The notes beneath the pieces are model-generated. The model saw only the letters and a program-made list of their open reading frames with translations. It was not told the origin of the DNA and did no database searches. A DNA stretch of 34,809 nt, from contig JAZRIF010000113.1 in the NCBI GenBank assembly GCA_045645165.1, positions 1 through 34,809 on the forward strand, read 5' to 3'. Below, in pieces: positions 1 to 7,481 of this stretch; the first letter of the stretch is position 1; every line of letters starts with the position of its first letter. Origin of the DNA: CAMEON01 sp045645165. GTDB taxonomy: Bacteria; Bacillota; Clostridia; Oscillospirales; CAG-272. Both the position numbers and the translations under genes were made by a program.

Positions 1-55
1 AAAGTCCCTTTGGTGGGGTCCAGGGGCAAAGCCCCTGGTCTACATACTCCAATTT
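1..55 (+). repeat. Dispersed structured repeat, copy R1 (cut by window edge)
   Basis: This is the right-hand end of a repeat also seen at 4373-4622, 20355-20522 and 23461-23655. Positions 1-13 are the distal arm of its first hairpin and are identical to 20472-20484. Positions 20-38 form the second hairpin, CCAGGGGC-AAA-GCCCCTGG. The copy ends in CTCCAATTT (47-55), the same terminal motif as the other copies. The proximal arm lies outside the window. Confidence 0.8.
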
Positions 56-58
56 GAC

Positions 59-94
59 AAAACCTCCATCGTCTCAAACGGCGATGGAGGTTTT
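59..94 (-). terminator. Intrinsic terminator of the GntR/ABC/lipoprotein operon
   Basis: A perfect 13-bp stem (59-71 with 82-94) and a 10-nt loop lie just after the stop codon of the lipoprotein gene. Read on the minus strand the stem ends in TTTT and is followed by more T-rich sequence, as expected for a Rho-independent terminator. Confidence 0.75.
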
Positions 95-108
95 GGATTT
101 GCATCATT

Positions 109-708
109 TTACTCGTTATGAGGATCCAGCGTGAGGACTCCGTCTACCCGTTCAAAGTAGAACTTCAAGCCGCAAAACTGCCACGCGTCACCCGTTTCGC
201 TCACGTAAAACAGGCTCACTTCGAAATAGCCTTTCTCTACGGTTGCGGGAAAAACGAGATCAACGGTTTCAAAATACTGCGGGTAGAATTCGCCGTAGAG
301 CGGGAAGATCAAAAACGAGCGGTTCACCTGCTCGGTGGAATTATACTTGGAAAGATACCACGATTCGGCATACTCGACCTTCTTTTCCCATGCGGCCTCC
401 TTCTCGGCTTGCCGGGGCGCTTCAATCACCCGATACACGGCGTAGAAGGTATCTTTCGCGTCTGCGGGGGGATCGTAGCTTGACGGCAAGTGGCCGAATC
501 CCACCTTCATGGGCACGGTGATATCGCCGTCCCCCGTATAGGATTTGTACGTGGCTTCCAGACTGATGACGTCGGCAGCGCCGCCGTCCCCTTGCGACGG
601 AGATGTTTTCAAGTAAAAATCTCCCGCGGGCACGTATTCGGCTCGGTTCTGACAAGACGCGAGGCACAGCATGGCAACTGCCAGACACAAGATCAAGATT
701 CGTTTCAT
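109..708 (-). CDS. Small secreted lipoprotein of an ABC transporter operon
   Basis: A 199-residue protein with a classic lipoprotein signal: MKR, a hydrophobic stretch, then a lipobox LASC with the lipidated Cys at residue 19. It should be cleaved by signal peptidase II and anchored outside the membrane. The rest has no domain I recognise; it is soluble, rich in aromatic and acidic residues, and probably a beta-rich fold. The ATG at 708 is chosen over an in-frame TTG at 714 because a GGAGG lies 7 nt upstream (716-720). It starts 12 nt after the ABC permease stop, so it is the last gene of the operon. A role as accessory or sensing component of the transporter is inference from position only. 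Confidence 0.82.
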   Translation of the reverse strand: MKRILILCLAVAMLCLASCQNRAEYVPAGDFYLKTSPSQGDGGAADVISLEATYKSYTGDGDITVPMKVGFGHLPSSYDPPADAKDTFYAVYRVIEAPRQAEKEAAWEKKVEYAESWYLSKYNSTEQVNRSFLIFPLYGEFYPQYFETVDLVFPATVEKGYFEVSLFYVSETGDAWQFCGLKFYFERVDGVLTLDPHNE

Positions 709-720
709 AGGCAAACCTCC

Positions 721-2877
721 TTACTCATAGGTCTTATCAGCCAAGAGCCTTTCCAAGGCTTTCCAATCCTCGGGGGTCAATTCATAGAGGCCGCTGACGT
801 TTACGTTCAGGAAGCGATTCTTTCTGCTTTCTCCTTCTACTGTCAAACAGACGCAGTACGTATCATCGGTAAAGAAAACCTTTTCATAATGATCCTGCAT
901 ATTGTCGATGTTTTTGGTTAGATTCCGCTCTGCGAGCAGAGCAACGATCTCCCGCAGGGTATCACCGGAAACGGTTCCGTCGAGCAATATGTCTTTTTCG
1001 CCCTTGTCGACGGCGGAAAAGCCCTCTATATTGACGGCGAGCTTCTCATAGGAATTATTTTCGAGATTACCGTCCAGCTTTTGTAGGATCGTGGATGCGA
1101 TTCCGTTGATACCGTCGTTCTCATCGTTGAACCAGCCCTCTTCGGCAAGGCTGTTCATGATCAGCAGATGGCGACGGGTGACGGGCATATCCTCAGTAAT
1201 GTAGTAGCGGTTGCGGAAAGACTCTCCCCCAACACGGCCATACAGGGTCAAAACCAGGTGGTTCCCCGTCACGTAATCATACCCATCAGCAAAGGTAGCC
1301 GCCATGACACGATCCTTCTGGGCATCCGTCAATGCCTCGAACTCCGTGCGGAATATCTCCATAAGATCCTGTATGTCGGATTCATCAGAGAAATGCGGGA
1401 AATCCGTGTGCATATCGAACATGACTTCCAGATTTCCACCGTTAATCTCCCGATTGACGGGAAGCTTATACAACAGCTGTCGGACTTCTTCCTCCTCGCG
1501 GATGAATTGAGTGATCGTCGAAATATGCTCCTGAGACAGTATGATGTTCCGTTTCACGGTACGGCCGCCCTTGAGGCGAATGGTAACGGTGCTGCGACTC
1601 CAATAGTCACTTCCATTTTGATTGAACCGTTCCCTCTCCTGGGATTCCTCCAACTGATCGGCGATGATCCAACGGATCCCCTCATCGTCGACGGCGTAGG
1701 CATCGACCAGATAACTCTGGTAAGTATTATGACCGAATATATTGGAATCAATGGATACGGACTTGATATCCTCGGTGTCGATCTTCTCGTAGAGCACAAC
1801 GGTGCGGTAGCCGTGGAACAGCAAGGAGAACAGGATGCAGGCTCCCGCGACGATGGCCAGACCGGGGATGGCGCGGAGCATATTTCTCGGACGCTTGGTG
1901 GTGATGAGCTCATAGAGGAAGTAGACAAGCAGGGTGATTACCGTCAGAACCAAAAGCAGAGTGGATTCGTCACTACCCGTAATCAGGCACAGAGGAATCA
2001 CCAGTGCCAGAGGCAGGGTAAACAGAATGCGGAACAGCGCCTGGGTGCGGACGCCGGGGGCGGGATTACCCGCCATTTCGGACTTGCGCTTGCAGTAGAA
2101 GAAGCCTGCCAGGGCGTACACGCCGATGGTGACGGCGAAAGAGTAGAGGATATTGGAAAAGCTGTAGATGATGTCGGACGCATCCTCGATCGCACCGAAA
2201 TAGTAGACGACCGAGATGGGCAAAAACCAAGTGGGCAGGAAGAAGCCCATGGTCTCGGTGGGAATCAGATCAATGCTGCTGACACAGCCCAGGAAGATGC
2301 CGCACACCACCCGCACAAAGCCTGCGAAGAGAACGTACAGGAGCGTGCAGGAGTTACTCGTACCCGAAACCGTCAGCGCCAGCATCATGAAGGAGGACAG
2401 CATAGCGGCGGCCAGCATACAGATGAATACGTAGGCGATCATGCCGCCCAGATCAAAGGTCAGGTTGGGCATCATACTCCAAATAATGCCCGCCACGAGG
2501 CCACAGGCTGCCTGGATGGCGAATATGAAGGCCAGCGTAGCGGCGGTGAAGCTGACGTACACGCAGGTACGGGTGTAGGGGATGGCGTGGAAGAAGTCGG
2601 ATTCCTTTCTCTTTTGCAGGAAGGAGAACAGGGTGGAAAAGAACAGGGGCGCCATGAATACCACCAGACTTACCGGGAAGCAAAGAAGACGGGTATCGAT
2701 GGTGAAGGATGCGAACTTGGGAGCGCGGATCATCCAAACGACGATGGGCACCAAAGCCGAGATCGTCACGGACAGGATGGCGGTGACCAGGCCGATAACC
2801 CGAAGGCGCTTGAGGGCTTCGAGGAACAGGCGGGGGTTGAACAAATGGGTTGAGATATTGTTTCGATTGACGTTCAT
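721..2877 (-). CDS. ABC transporter permease with a large C-terminal extracytoplasmic domain
   Basis: A 718-residue protein. Residues about 27-354 hold roughly nine hydrophobic segments; residues 360-718 are soluble with no further membrane helix. The segment KRKESDFFHAIPYTR near residues 89-103, directly after the second helix, is the sort of cytosolic motif seen in clostridial ABC-2-like permeases of the YtrC/YtrD type. The tail recalls the uncharacterised soluble domains found on such permeases (perhaps DUF6449-like, not verified). The gene starts 12 nt after the ATPase gene and ends 12 nt before the lipoprotein gene, so the three probably form one transporter. Substrate unknown: cell-wall-antibiotic stress or peptide export is the usual guess for this operon type. 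Confidence 0.85.
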   Translation of the reverse strand: MNVNRNNISTHLFNPRLFLEALKRLRVIGLVTAILSVTISALVPIVVWMIRAPKFASFTIDTRLLCFPVSLVVFMAPLFFSTLFSFLQKRKESDFFHAIPYTRTCVYVSFTAATLAFIFAIQAACGLVAGIIWSMMPNLTFDLGGMIAYVFICMLAAAMLSSFMMLALTVSGTSNSCTLLYVLFAGFVRVVCGIFLGCVSSIDLIPTETMGFFLPTWFLPISVVYYFGAIEDASDIIYSFSNILYSFAVTIGVYALAGFFYCKRKSEMAGNPAPGVRTQALFRILFTLPLALVIPLCLITGSDESTLLLVLTVITLLVYFLYELITTKRPRNMLRAIPGLAIVAGACILFSLLFHGYRTVVLYEKIDTEDIKSVSIDSNIFGHNTYQSYLVDAYAVDDEGIRWIIADQLEESQERERFNQNGSDYWSRSTVTIRLKGGRTVKRNIILSQEHISTITQFIREEEEVRQLLYKLPVNREINGGNLEVMFDMHTDFPHFSDESDIQDLMEIFRTEFEALTDAQKDRVMAATFADGYDYVTGNHLVLTLYGRVGGESFRNRYYITEDMPVTRRHLLIMNSLAEEGWFNDENDGINGIASTILQKLDGNLENNSYEKLAVNIEGFSAVDKGEKDILLDGTVSGDTLREIVALLAERNLTKNIDNMQDHYEKVFFTDDTYCVCLTVEGESRKNRFLNVNVSGLYELTPEDWKALERLLADKTYE

Positions 2878-2889
2878 GACAGCACCTCC

Positions 2890-3813
2890 TTACATCAGAA
2901 TATCCTTGAAGGCATAACCCAGCGCCTCCATCTCGTAGATGAACACTTCCTCCAGATTCAAAGGGAGCATATCCAGCAGCAGGGGATTCATGCCACGGAG
3001 CTTTTCCTCGGTGGCGGCACGTTCCCCGCGGACGATGAAGGTGGCCACGCTGGCCATCTGGGTGTAGGACACGATGTTGATGCCCGCCGCCTCAAAGGTC
3101 TGTCTTGTGAAGGGAGTATTGAAGGCGGTCTGCACCTTAAAGAGCGCAGTCTTGAGGTTCTGGATATCCGACTCAAAGACGATACCACCCTGATGGAGCA
3201 GAGCCAACTGGTCGCAGGTGTCCTCCAGCTCGCGGAGGGAGTGGGAGGTGATGATGGTGGTGGTGCCGCGATCCAGCACGTCGTTGTAAATGACCTGCTT
3301 GACCAAGCGGCGCATGACGGGGTCGAGGCCGTCGAAGGTCTCGTCGAAGAACAGGTAGTCGGGCATGGTGGAGAGAGCCAGAATGGTGGCGGCCTGACGG
3401 CGCATGCCCTTGGAGAAGGTGTTGAGATTGGCGTTGGGATTCAGGCCAAAGGTCTGGGTCAGGTTATCGAAGCGCTCGCGGTTGAATTTGGAATAGAGGG
3501 CTTTATAGTAGTGAGCCATCTTATTCATATTGGTCTGGGGCAGGAAGTAGAGATCGTCGGGGACGTAAAAGATCTTATTCTTAGCCTCGGGATTCTCCCA
3601 TACGGGGAGACCGTCGATCTCGATACTGCCGCTATCGGGGCGGTACACGCCCGAAAGCAGGCGCAGAAAAGTGGATTTACCCGCGCCGTTGGAACCGACG
3701 AGACCGTAGATACAGCCGCCGGGGATGGTGCAGGACAGGTCATTCAGAGCGATATGAGCATCGGGCTGACTGGCAGAACAGAAGGTTTTGGTTACGTGTT
3801 GGGCTTGGATCAT
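2890..3813 (-). CDS. ABC transporter ATP-binding protein
   Basis: A 307-residue nucleotide-binding subunit. Visible motifs are Walker A GSNGAGKST (residues 40-48), an ABC signature in the degenerate form FSKGMRRQ (133-140), Walker B YLFFDET (153-159) and the switch His in TSHS (His191). Residues after about 215 form the C-terminal extension common in exporter-type and YtrB-like ATPases. Its ATG overlaps the GntR stop codon (ATGA at 3810-3813) and its ribosome site AAAGGAGGAGA lies inside the GntR gene, so the two are translationally coupled. It should energise the permease at 721-2877. Confidence 0.95.
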   Translation of the reverse strand: MIQAQHVTKTFCSASQPDAHIALNDLSCTIPGGCIYGLVGSNGAGKSTFLRLLSGVYRPDSGSIEIDGLPVWENPEAKNKIFYVPDDLYFLPQTNMNKMAHYYKALYSKFNRERFDNLTQTFGLNPNANLNTFSKGMRRQAATILALSTMPDYLFFDETFDGLDPVMRRLVKQVIYNDVLDRGTTTIITSHSLRELEDTCDQLALLHQGGIVFESDIQNLKTALFKVQTAFNTPFTRQTFEAAGINIVSYTQMASVATFIVRGERAATEEKLRGMNPLLLDMLPLNLEEVFIYEMEALGYAFKDILM

Positions 3814-4232
3814 GACGACTCTCCTCCTTTGGTGAGAATTGGGGCAGGGGTGGAAGCATCCTTCCCTGCGCGGGCGTATACGGCGGAAACGGCGGCCAGG
3901 ACTTCCTCCTTGGGAATACCGGCCAAAGCCAGCTCGGCGACCATTTCCTCCAGTTGCTTTATTTTTCCTTCAGCGGCCTCACGGATACGGGCAGGGGCAT
4001 CGGGGGCGACGTAGGTGCCGCTTCCGGGGGATGGGATGATGACGCCGCGGCGGATCAGCTCGGCGTAGGATTTCTGAATGGTATTGGGATTGATCCCCAG
4101 GGTCACCGACAGCTCCCGCAGGGAGGGCAGTACACTGCCGGGCTCATAAACGCCCATGAGGATATTCTTTTCGATTCCATCGACGATCTGCTCGTAAACG
4201 GGTTTTCCGGATAATTTGTCGATCAGCAGCAT
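3810..4232 (-). CDS. GntR-family (YtrA-type) transcriptional repressor
   Basis: About 140 residues. The N-terminal winged helix-turn-helix carries the family pattern PVYEQIVDGIEKNI, then GSVLPSLRELSVTLGINPNT, then GVIIPSPGSGTYV. The short C-terminal tail of about 60 residues has no ligand domain of FadR or HutC type, which is the YtrA subfamily layout. The start at 4232 (MLLIDKLSG) is chosen over upstream in-frame codons because homology begins there and AAAGGAG lies just ahead. It is first in the operon and overlaps the ATPase gene by 4 nt. YtrA proteins usually repress their own ABC operon; the promoter at 4305-4333 is the likely target. Confidence 0.92.
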   Translation of the reverse strand: MLLIDKLSGKPVYEQIVDGIEKNILMGVYEPGSVLPSLRELSVTLGINPNTIQKSYAELIRRGVIIPSPGSGTYVAPDAPARIREAAEGKIKQLEEMVAELALAGIPKEEVLAAVSAVYARAGKDASTPAPILTKGGESS

Positions 4233-4304
4233 AGGACTCCTTTCTCGGCGGGCGGCGTCTCGAGCCAACCGCCCCAACCGCACTATTCGGGGTAGTACAC
4301 TTGT

Positions 4305-4333
4305 AGTATAGCACACCGCAGAGGATTTGTCAA
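4305..4333 (-). promoter_or_regulatory. Consensus sigma-A promoter of the GntR/ABC operon with overlapping operator candidate
   Basis: On the minus strand TTGACA (4328-4333) is followed after exactly 17 bp by TATACT (4305-4310). The motif CTAC/GTAC recurs over and just downstream of the -10 (TATACTAC then GTGTACTAC, about 4293-4310). It resembles the GTGTACTA-type half sites reported for YtrA-family operators. The promoter call is strong; the operator is a suggestion. Confidence 0.8.
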
Positions 4334-4372
4334 TACGGAGAGGGAAAATATTTTTAAAATTTTTGGAGGAGG

Positions 4373-4622
4373 AAATTGGGGGTTATAGAGGAGCGAGAGC
4401 ACGCCCGGGGAAAAACTTCTTGAAAGCCTGCTCGCTTTGCTCGGTGTAAGTTTGCTTTCAGCAAACATTGCGAAGTTTTCCCCGGACCCCTTTTCAAGAA
4501 CTTTTAAAAAAGTATGATTTAATAACCCTTTTTGAAAGTTTTTGAGATTCCAAAGAACTTTTTTCAAAAAGTTCTTTGGTGGGGGTCCAGGGGGCAACGC
4601 CCCCTGGTAAACCCCAATTTAA
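4373..4622. repeat. Dispersed structured repeat, copy R2 (250 bp)
   Basis: It begins AAATTGGGGG (4373-4382) and ends CCCCAATTT (4614-4622), an inverted terminal pair. Right arm: hairpin 1 has a 14-bp stem (4550-4563 with 4568-4581), and hairpin 2 is CCAGGGGGC-AAC-GCCCCCTGG (4589-4609). The left arm holds a long-range stem, CCGGGGAAAA(A)CTTC (4405-4419) with 4472-4485, enclosing about 50 nt. No coding capacity is credible. It fills most of the 458-bp gap between the GntR and hpf genes. Confidence 0.85.
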
Positions 4623-4651
4623 CTTTCTCAATACTATCGCTCCTAACAACA

Positions 4652-4675
4652 AGGGCGGCTCCTTAGAGCCGCCCT
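4652..4675 (-). terminator. Terminator downstream of hpf
   Basis: A 10-bp perfect stem with loop CTTA (AGGGCGGCTC at 4652-4661, pairing with 4666-4675) lies 16 nt past the hpf stop. The minus-strand tail is only moderately T-rich (TTGTTGTT), so strength is uncertain. Confidence 0.65.
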
Positions 4676-4690
4676 ATGACGGAAAATGAT

Positions 4691-5224
4691 TTATTTCATA
4701 GGCTCAATGAGGCCGTATGCGCCGTCCTTACGGGTGTAGACCACACAGGTGTCTCCCGTGGTAATGTCCTTGTAGACGTAGAAGCTGTGCCCCAGAAGGT
4801 TCATCTGCATGATGGCCTCCTCAGCGGTCATGGGCTTGAATTCAAACTGCTTGACGCGAATGATGGGCTCGTCGTCGGGAATCTCCTCCACGGGATCGGG
4901 GATGACCGTCATATCTATGACGTTCTCCCGCAGACGCTTGGCCAGCTTTGTCTTGTTCTTACGGATCTGACCCTCGATGTGATCCACCGTCTGATCCAGG
5001 GCGATACGGAAGTCATCGGCTTCGACCTCACTGCGGAACAAGGTGCCGCCCGCATTGATGGTCACTTCCAGGCTTGAGACGTTGCGCTTACGGCTGAGTG
5101 TGACCGTGGCCTCGGGATCGCCGGTAGCTTTGAAATACTTATCCAGCTTGGCCAGCTTCTTGACGATCAGCTCACGGGTGTCCTCGTAAACGTTCAGCTT
5201 TCTTCCTACGATCGTGATCTTCAT
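4691..5224 (-). CDS. hpf: Ribosome hibernation promoting factor, long form
   Basis: 177 residues, the normal length of long-form HPF. Residues 1-105 form the S30AE/RaiA domain that binds the 30S decoding centre (start MKITIVGRKLNVYEDTRELI; basic helix RKNKTKLAKRLRE at 88-100). Residues 118-177 form the C-terminal dimerisation domain with the hallmarks KPMTAEEAIMQMNLLGH and YGLIEP. The long form lets two 70S ribosomes pair into inactive 100S particles in stationary phase. AAGGAGG sits 6 nt before the ATG. The gene is monocistronic, with its own promoter (5290-5318) and terminator, and is divergent from the CPBP protease gene. Confidence 0.97.
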   Translation of the reverse strand: MKITIVGRKLNVYEDTRELIVKKLAKLDKYFKATGDPEATVTLSRKRNVSSLEVTINAGGTLFRSEVEADDFRIALDQTVDHIEGQIRKNKTKLAKRLRENVIDMTVIPDPVEEIPDDEPIIRVKQFEFKPMTAEEAIMQMNLLGHSFYVYKDITTGDTCVVYTRKDGAYGLIEPMK

Positions 5225-5289
5225 GGTGTATCCTCCTTATGCGTTTCTGGCCTCAGAGGGGTTGGGGGTTCCCCCCTTTGGTTAAATCT

Positions 5290-5318
5290 ATTATAGCATA
5301 TTGTTGTGATTTTGTAAA
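5290..5318 (-). promoter_or_regulatory. hpf promoter
   Basis: On the minus strand TTTACA (5313-5318), a 17-bp spacer and TATAAT (5290-5295). The leader then contains a G/C-only hairpin (GGGGG-AA-CCCCC around 5265-5278) before the ribosome site. Confidence 0.85.
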
Positions 5319-5414
5319 GAGGTTTTCTTGTCGGTTTATGTATTTTCGTAAATATTGCACAGTTTTCGGTCAAAAATTCCTCTATGGAACTTCGGAAAAT
5401 TTTCACGGATACTC

Positions 5415-5443
5415 TTGCAAAAAGTCATGTTCTATGGTATAAT
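5415..5443 (+). promoter_or_regulatory. Promoter of the CPBP protease gene
   Basis: TTGCAA (5415-5420), a 17-bp spacer and TATAAT (5438-5443), 47 nt before the start codon. It is divergent from the hpf promoter, with about 96 bp between the two -35 boxes. Confidence 0.85.
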
Positions 5444-5490
5444 GAAAGAGTAGTCGGTTCACACAAGCCACAGACTGTTAGGAGGCGTCC

Positions 5491-6402
5491 ATGAAACTTC
5501 CTTCGTTTAAAAAAACGAATATGCTGATCCCCACCCCGAAAGAGCGCTTGACCAGGCACCCGGCGGTGGTTCTTTTGTTGTTTATTCCCGTCATGCTCCT
5601 GTCCCAGCTTGGACGTGATCTGTTCTACGATGCCGCAATCGGGCTTTTCCCCGAGAGCTCCTTCCCTGTCCGCCTTCTTCTGCAAATATTTGCCACCGTC
5701 TCCACCGTGGCCGTCGTACTCCTATACTGCCTATTGGCTGAGCGGCGTACACTCGGAAGCCTTGGGTTTACCGGCAACGGCGCGCTCGCGGAGTATGGCA
5801 TTGGTCTGCTGGGCGGTTTTGCTCTGTTCGGCGGAGCCGTGCTTCTCTGTGTCGCTTGCGGAACCCTGACTCTGCGTGTCGCATCGGTCGCTCCCTCCCC
5901 CGTGTTGCTGATACTGTTTTTCGTAGCATTCCTCATTCAAGGAATGTCTGAAGAATTGCTCTGTCGCTCCTATCTGATGGTTTCCCTGTCCCGCGGATGG
6001 CCTATGTGGGCTTGCGTTGTCGCCAACGCGCTCCTCTTTTCCCTGCTCCATCTGGGCAATCCGGGCATATCCGTTATCGCTCTCTTGAATATTTTCCTGT
6101 TCGGTCTGTTTGCCTCCCTGCTGACTCTGCGCCGCGGGAGCATCTGGATGGTGGGAGCTCTGCACAGCATGTGGAACTTCGCCCAAGGAAATTTCTTCGG
6201 CATCCCTGTCAGCGGCATTGCAGGCTCGCCTTCCCCGTTGGTTTCCGTTTTCGAGACGGGCACGTGGGCAGAGCTTGTCAACGGCGGTGCTTTCGGTCTG
6301 GAAGCAGGGTTGGCGGTGACCGTCATACTGGCGGCAGCCTGTGCTGTGGCTCTGCTCATGCCTACCAAGAAATCCGAGATCGTGAAAAACATGAATGAAT
6401 AA
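5491..6402 (+). CDS. CPBP-family intramembrane metalloprotease (CAAX protease-like)
   Basis: 303 residues with about eight hydrophobic segments. The family's catalytic motifs are intact: EELLCR (Glu154, Glu155, Arg159), FSLLHLGN (His187), and LHSMWN (His225, Asn229) in the last conserved helix. CPBP/Abi enzymes are Rce1-type intramembrane glutamate/His proteases; in Gram-positives they act in peptide pheromone or bacteriocin maturation and self-immunity, and in membrane protein processing. No bacteriocin-like gene is adjacent, so the substrate is unknown. AGGAGG (5480-5485) is 5 nt before the ATG. Monocistronic, ending at the terminator 6408-6440. Confidence 0.92.
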   Translation: MKLPSFKKTNMLIPTPKERLTRHPAVVLLLFIPVMLLSQLGRDLFYDAAIGLFPESSFPVRLLLQIFATVSTVAVVLLYCLLAERRTLGSLGFTGNGALAEYGIGLLGGFALFGGAVLLCVACGTLTLRVASVAPSPVLLILFFVAFLIQGMSEELLCRSYLMVSLSRGWPMWACVVANALLFSLLHLGNPGISVIALLNIFLFGLFASLLTLRRGSIWMVGALHSMWNFAQGNFFGIPVSGIAGSPSPLVSVFETGTWAELVNGGAFGLEAGLAVTVILAAACAVALLMPTKKSEIVKNMNE

Positions 6403-6407
6403 ACCGT

Positions 6408-6440
6408 GGGGTGTCTCAAATTTCCATTTTGAGACACCCC
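6408..6440 (+). terminator. Terminator after the CPBP protease gene
   Basis: A perfect 13-bp stem (6408-6420 with 6428-6440), 7-nt loop, followed by CAAATTTTGT. It starts 6 nt after the stop codon. Confidence 0.8.
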
Positions 6441-6723
6441 CAAATTTTGTCCCGTCAAACTCGTTTATCCATCCTTTTTTCCGAAATTAGCCCGTTTGTT
6501 TACGAAATGTTCAACAAAATAAGAAATTTAGAAACTTTTTTGCCAAAAACTCTTTACAATTTCGGCATTGTATGATATAATTATGAACGGAATCTTATGT
6601 GCATGGATTCATAGCCAAAATTCGACAAAAATTCAGTTTTCTTTCACATAATATTCCCATGTTAATTATATGATAGAATTGTATCCGTAGAAATACGGAA
6701 GAATCAAAAGGAGATCAAGTCTT
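6441..6723 (+). promoter_or_regulatory. Promoter and leader of the two-component/HtrA operon
   Basis: This AT-rich gap holds a clear promoter: TTTACA (6553-6558), 17 bp, TATAAT (6576-6581). A second, weaker -10-like stretch (TTATATGATAGAAT) lies near 6665-6678. The leader of about 135 nt ends with a small GNRA-type hairpin, CCGTA-GAAA-TACGG (6685-6698), just before the ribosome site AAAAGGAG (6706-6713). I see no known riboswitch and no ORF here. Confidence 0.75.
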
Positions 6724-7416
6724 ATGATGGACACGAAAATTCTCGTCGTTGACGACGATCCCAATATCAACGACCTTTTGAAAATGTATTTTGAAAGCGA
6801 AGGCTACGAAGTAAAGACCGTTACAGATGGTGCCGAGGGTGTCAGTTATTTCAAAATGTACGAGCCCGATCTGGTACTTCTGGATATTATGCTCCCCAAG
6901 AAGGACGGTTGGCAGGTCTGCCGCGAGATCCGGGAAATTTCCTCCAAGCCCATTATTATGGTCACCGCTAAGGGCGAAGTGTTCGACAAGGTGCTCGGTT
7001 TGGAGTTGGGCGCCGACGATTTCGTTGTCAAGCCCTTTGATCCCAAGGAGCTTTCAGCCCGCGTCAAGGCCGTGCTTCGCCGCTACCAGGCTCATACCAG
7101 CCAGAGCGATGACGAGGTCATCCGCTTCGACAACATCGAAATCAGCAAGCTGAAGTATGAGCTCAAACTCAAGGGACGTTCCATCGATATCCCCCCCAAG
7201 GAGCTGGAATTGCTCTACTTCCTTGCATCCAATTATAACCGCGTCTTCACCCGCGACGCACTGCTTGACAAGGTTTGGGGCTTTGATTACTTAGGCGATT
7301 CCCGTACCGTGGACGTTCACGTCAAGCGTCTGCGTGAAAAATTGGAAGGCATCTCCGACAAATGGACCCTTAAGACCGTTTGGGGTGTTGGCTACAAGTT
7401 TGAACTCCTGGGCTGA
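6724..7416 (+). CDS. OmpR/PhoB-family response regulator
   Basis: 230 residues. The N-terminal receiver domain has acidic pocket residues in LVVDDD, phosphoacceptor Asp54 in LVLLDIMLPKKDG, the switch Thr in MVTAKGE and the conserved Lys in VVKPFDPKEL. The C-terminal winged helix domain (about 130-228) has the typical PPKELELLYFLASN and SRTVDVHVKRLREKLE segments. The first of two tandem ATGs (6724) has AAAAGGAG 10 nt upstream. It is followed by its cognate sensor kinase and an HtrA-type protease in the same operon, an arrangement reminiscent of CssRS-HtrA secretion stress control. Which genes it controls cannot be read from here. Confidence 0.97.
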   Translation: MMDTKILVVDDDPNINDLLKMYFESEGYEVKTVTDGAEGVSYFKMYEPDLVLLDIMLPKKDGWQVCREIREISSKPIIMVTAKGEVFDKVLGLELGADDFVVKPFDPKELSARVKAVLRRYQAHTSQSDDEVIRFDNIEISKLKYELKLKGRSIDIPPKELELLYFLASNYNRVFTRDALLDKVWGFDYLGDSRTVDVHVKRLREKLEGISDKWTLKTVWGVGYKFELLG

Positions 7417-7442
7417 TCCTCACCATCTATACTGTATGATAA

Positions 7443-7469
7443 CCCTCGGAGGATCCACTCCTCCGAGGG
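7443..7469 (+). promoter_or_regulatory. Intercistronic hairpin overlapping the sensor kinase ribosome site
   Basis: A perfect 11-bp stem, CCCTCGGAGGA (7443-7453) with 7459-7469, and loop TCCAC. The distal arm contains the only purine-rich stretch (GAGGGAGAG, 7465-7473) upstream of the kinase ATG at 7482. There is no strong T-tract, so it looks more like a processing or translation-control hairpin than a terminator. Confidence 0.6.
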
Positions 7470-7481
7470 AGAGTATGATCT

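Noticed and set aside
1168..2853. 561-residue His/Gly/Gln-rich frame antisense to the ABC permease
   Set aside because: Composition is that of a reverse-complemented membrane protein and no start signal is present; the permease fits tightly between operon neighbours.
4283..4597. 104-residue minus-strand frame between hpf and the GntR gene
   Set aside because: It lies across repeat R2 and the operon promoter. Its sequence is that of translated hairpins, with no ribosome site.
4373..4622. Insertion sequence remnant with transposase
   Set aside because: The element has inverted ends but is only 250 bp with no coding sequence and no obvious target duplication; better treated as a structured repeat of unknown mobility.
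5221..5406. 61-residue minus-strand frame overlapping the hpf start
   Set aside because: It spans the hpf promoter and leader; no ribosome site or homology.
6582..6705. Possible riboswitch in the leader of the two-component operon
   Set aside because: Apart from one 5-bp hairpin I see no conserved core of any riboswitch class, and the region is simply AT-rich.
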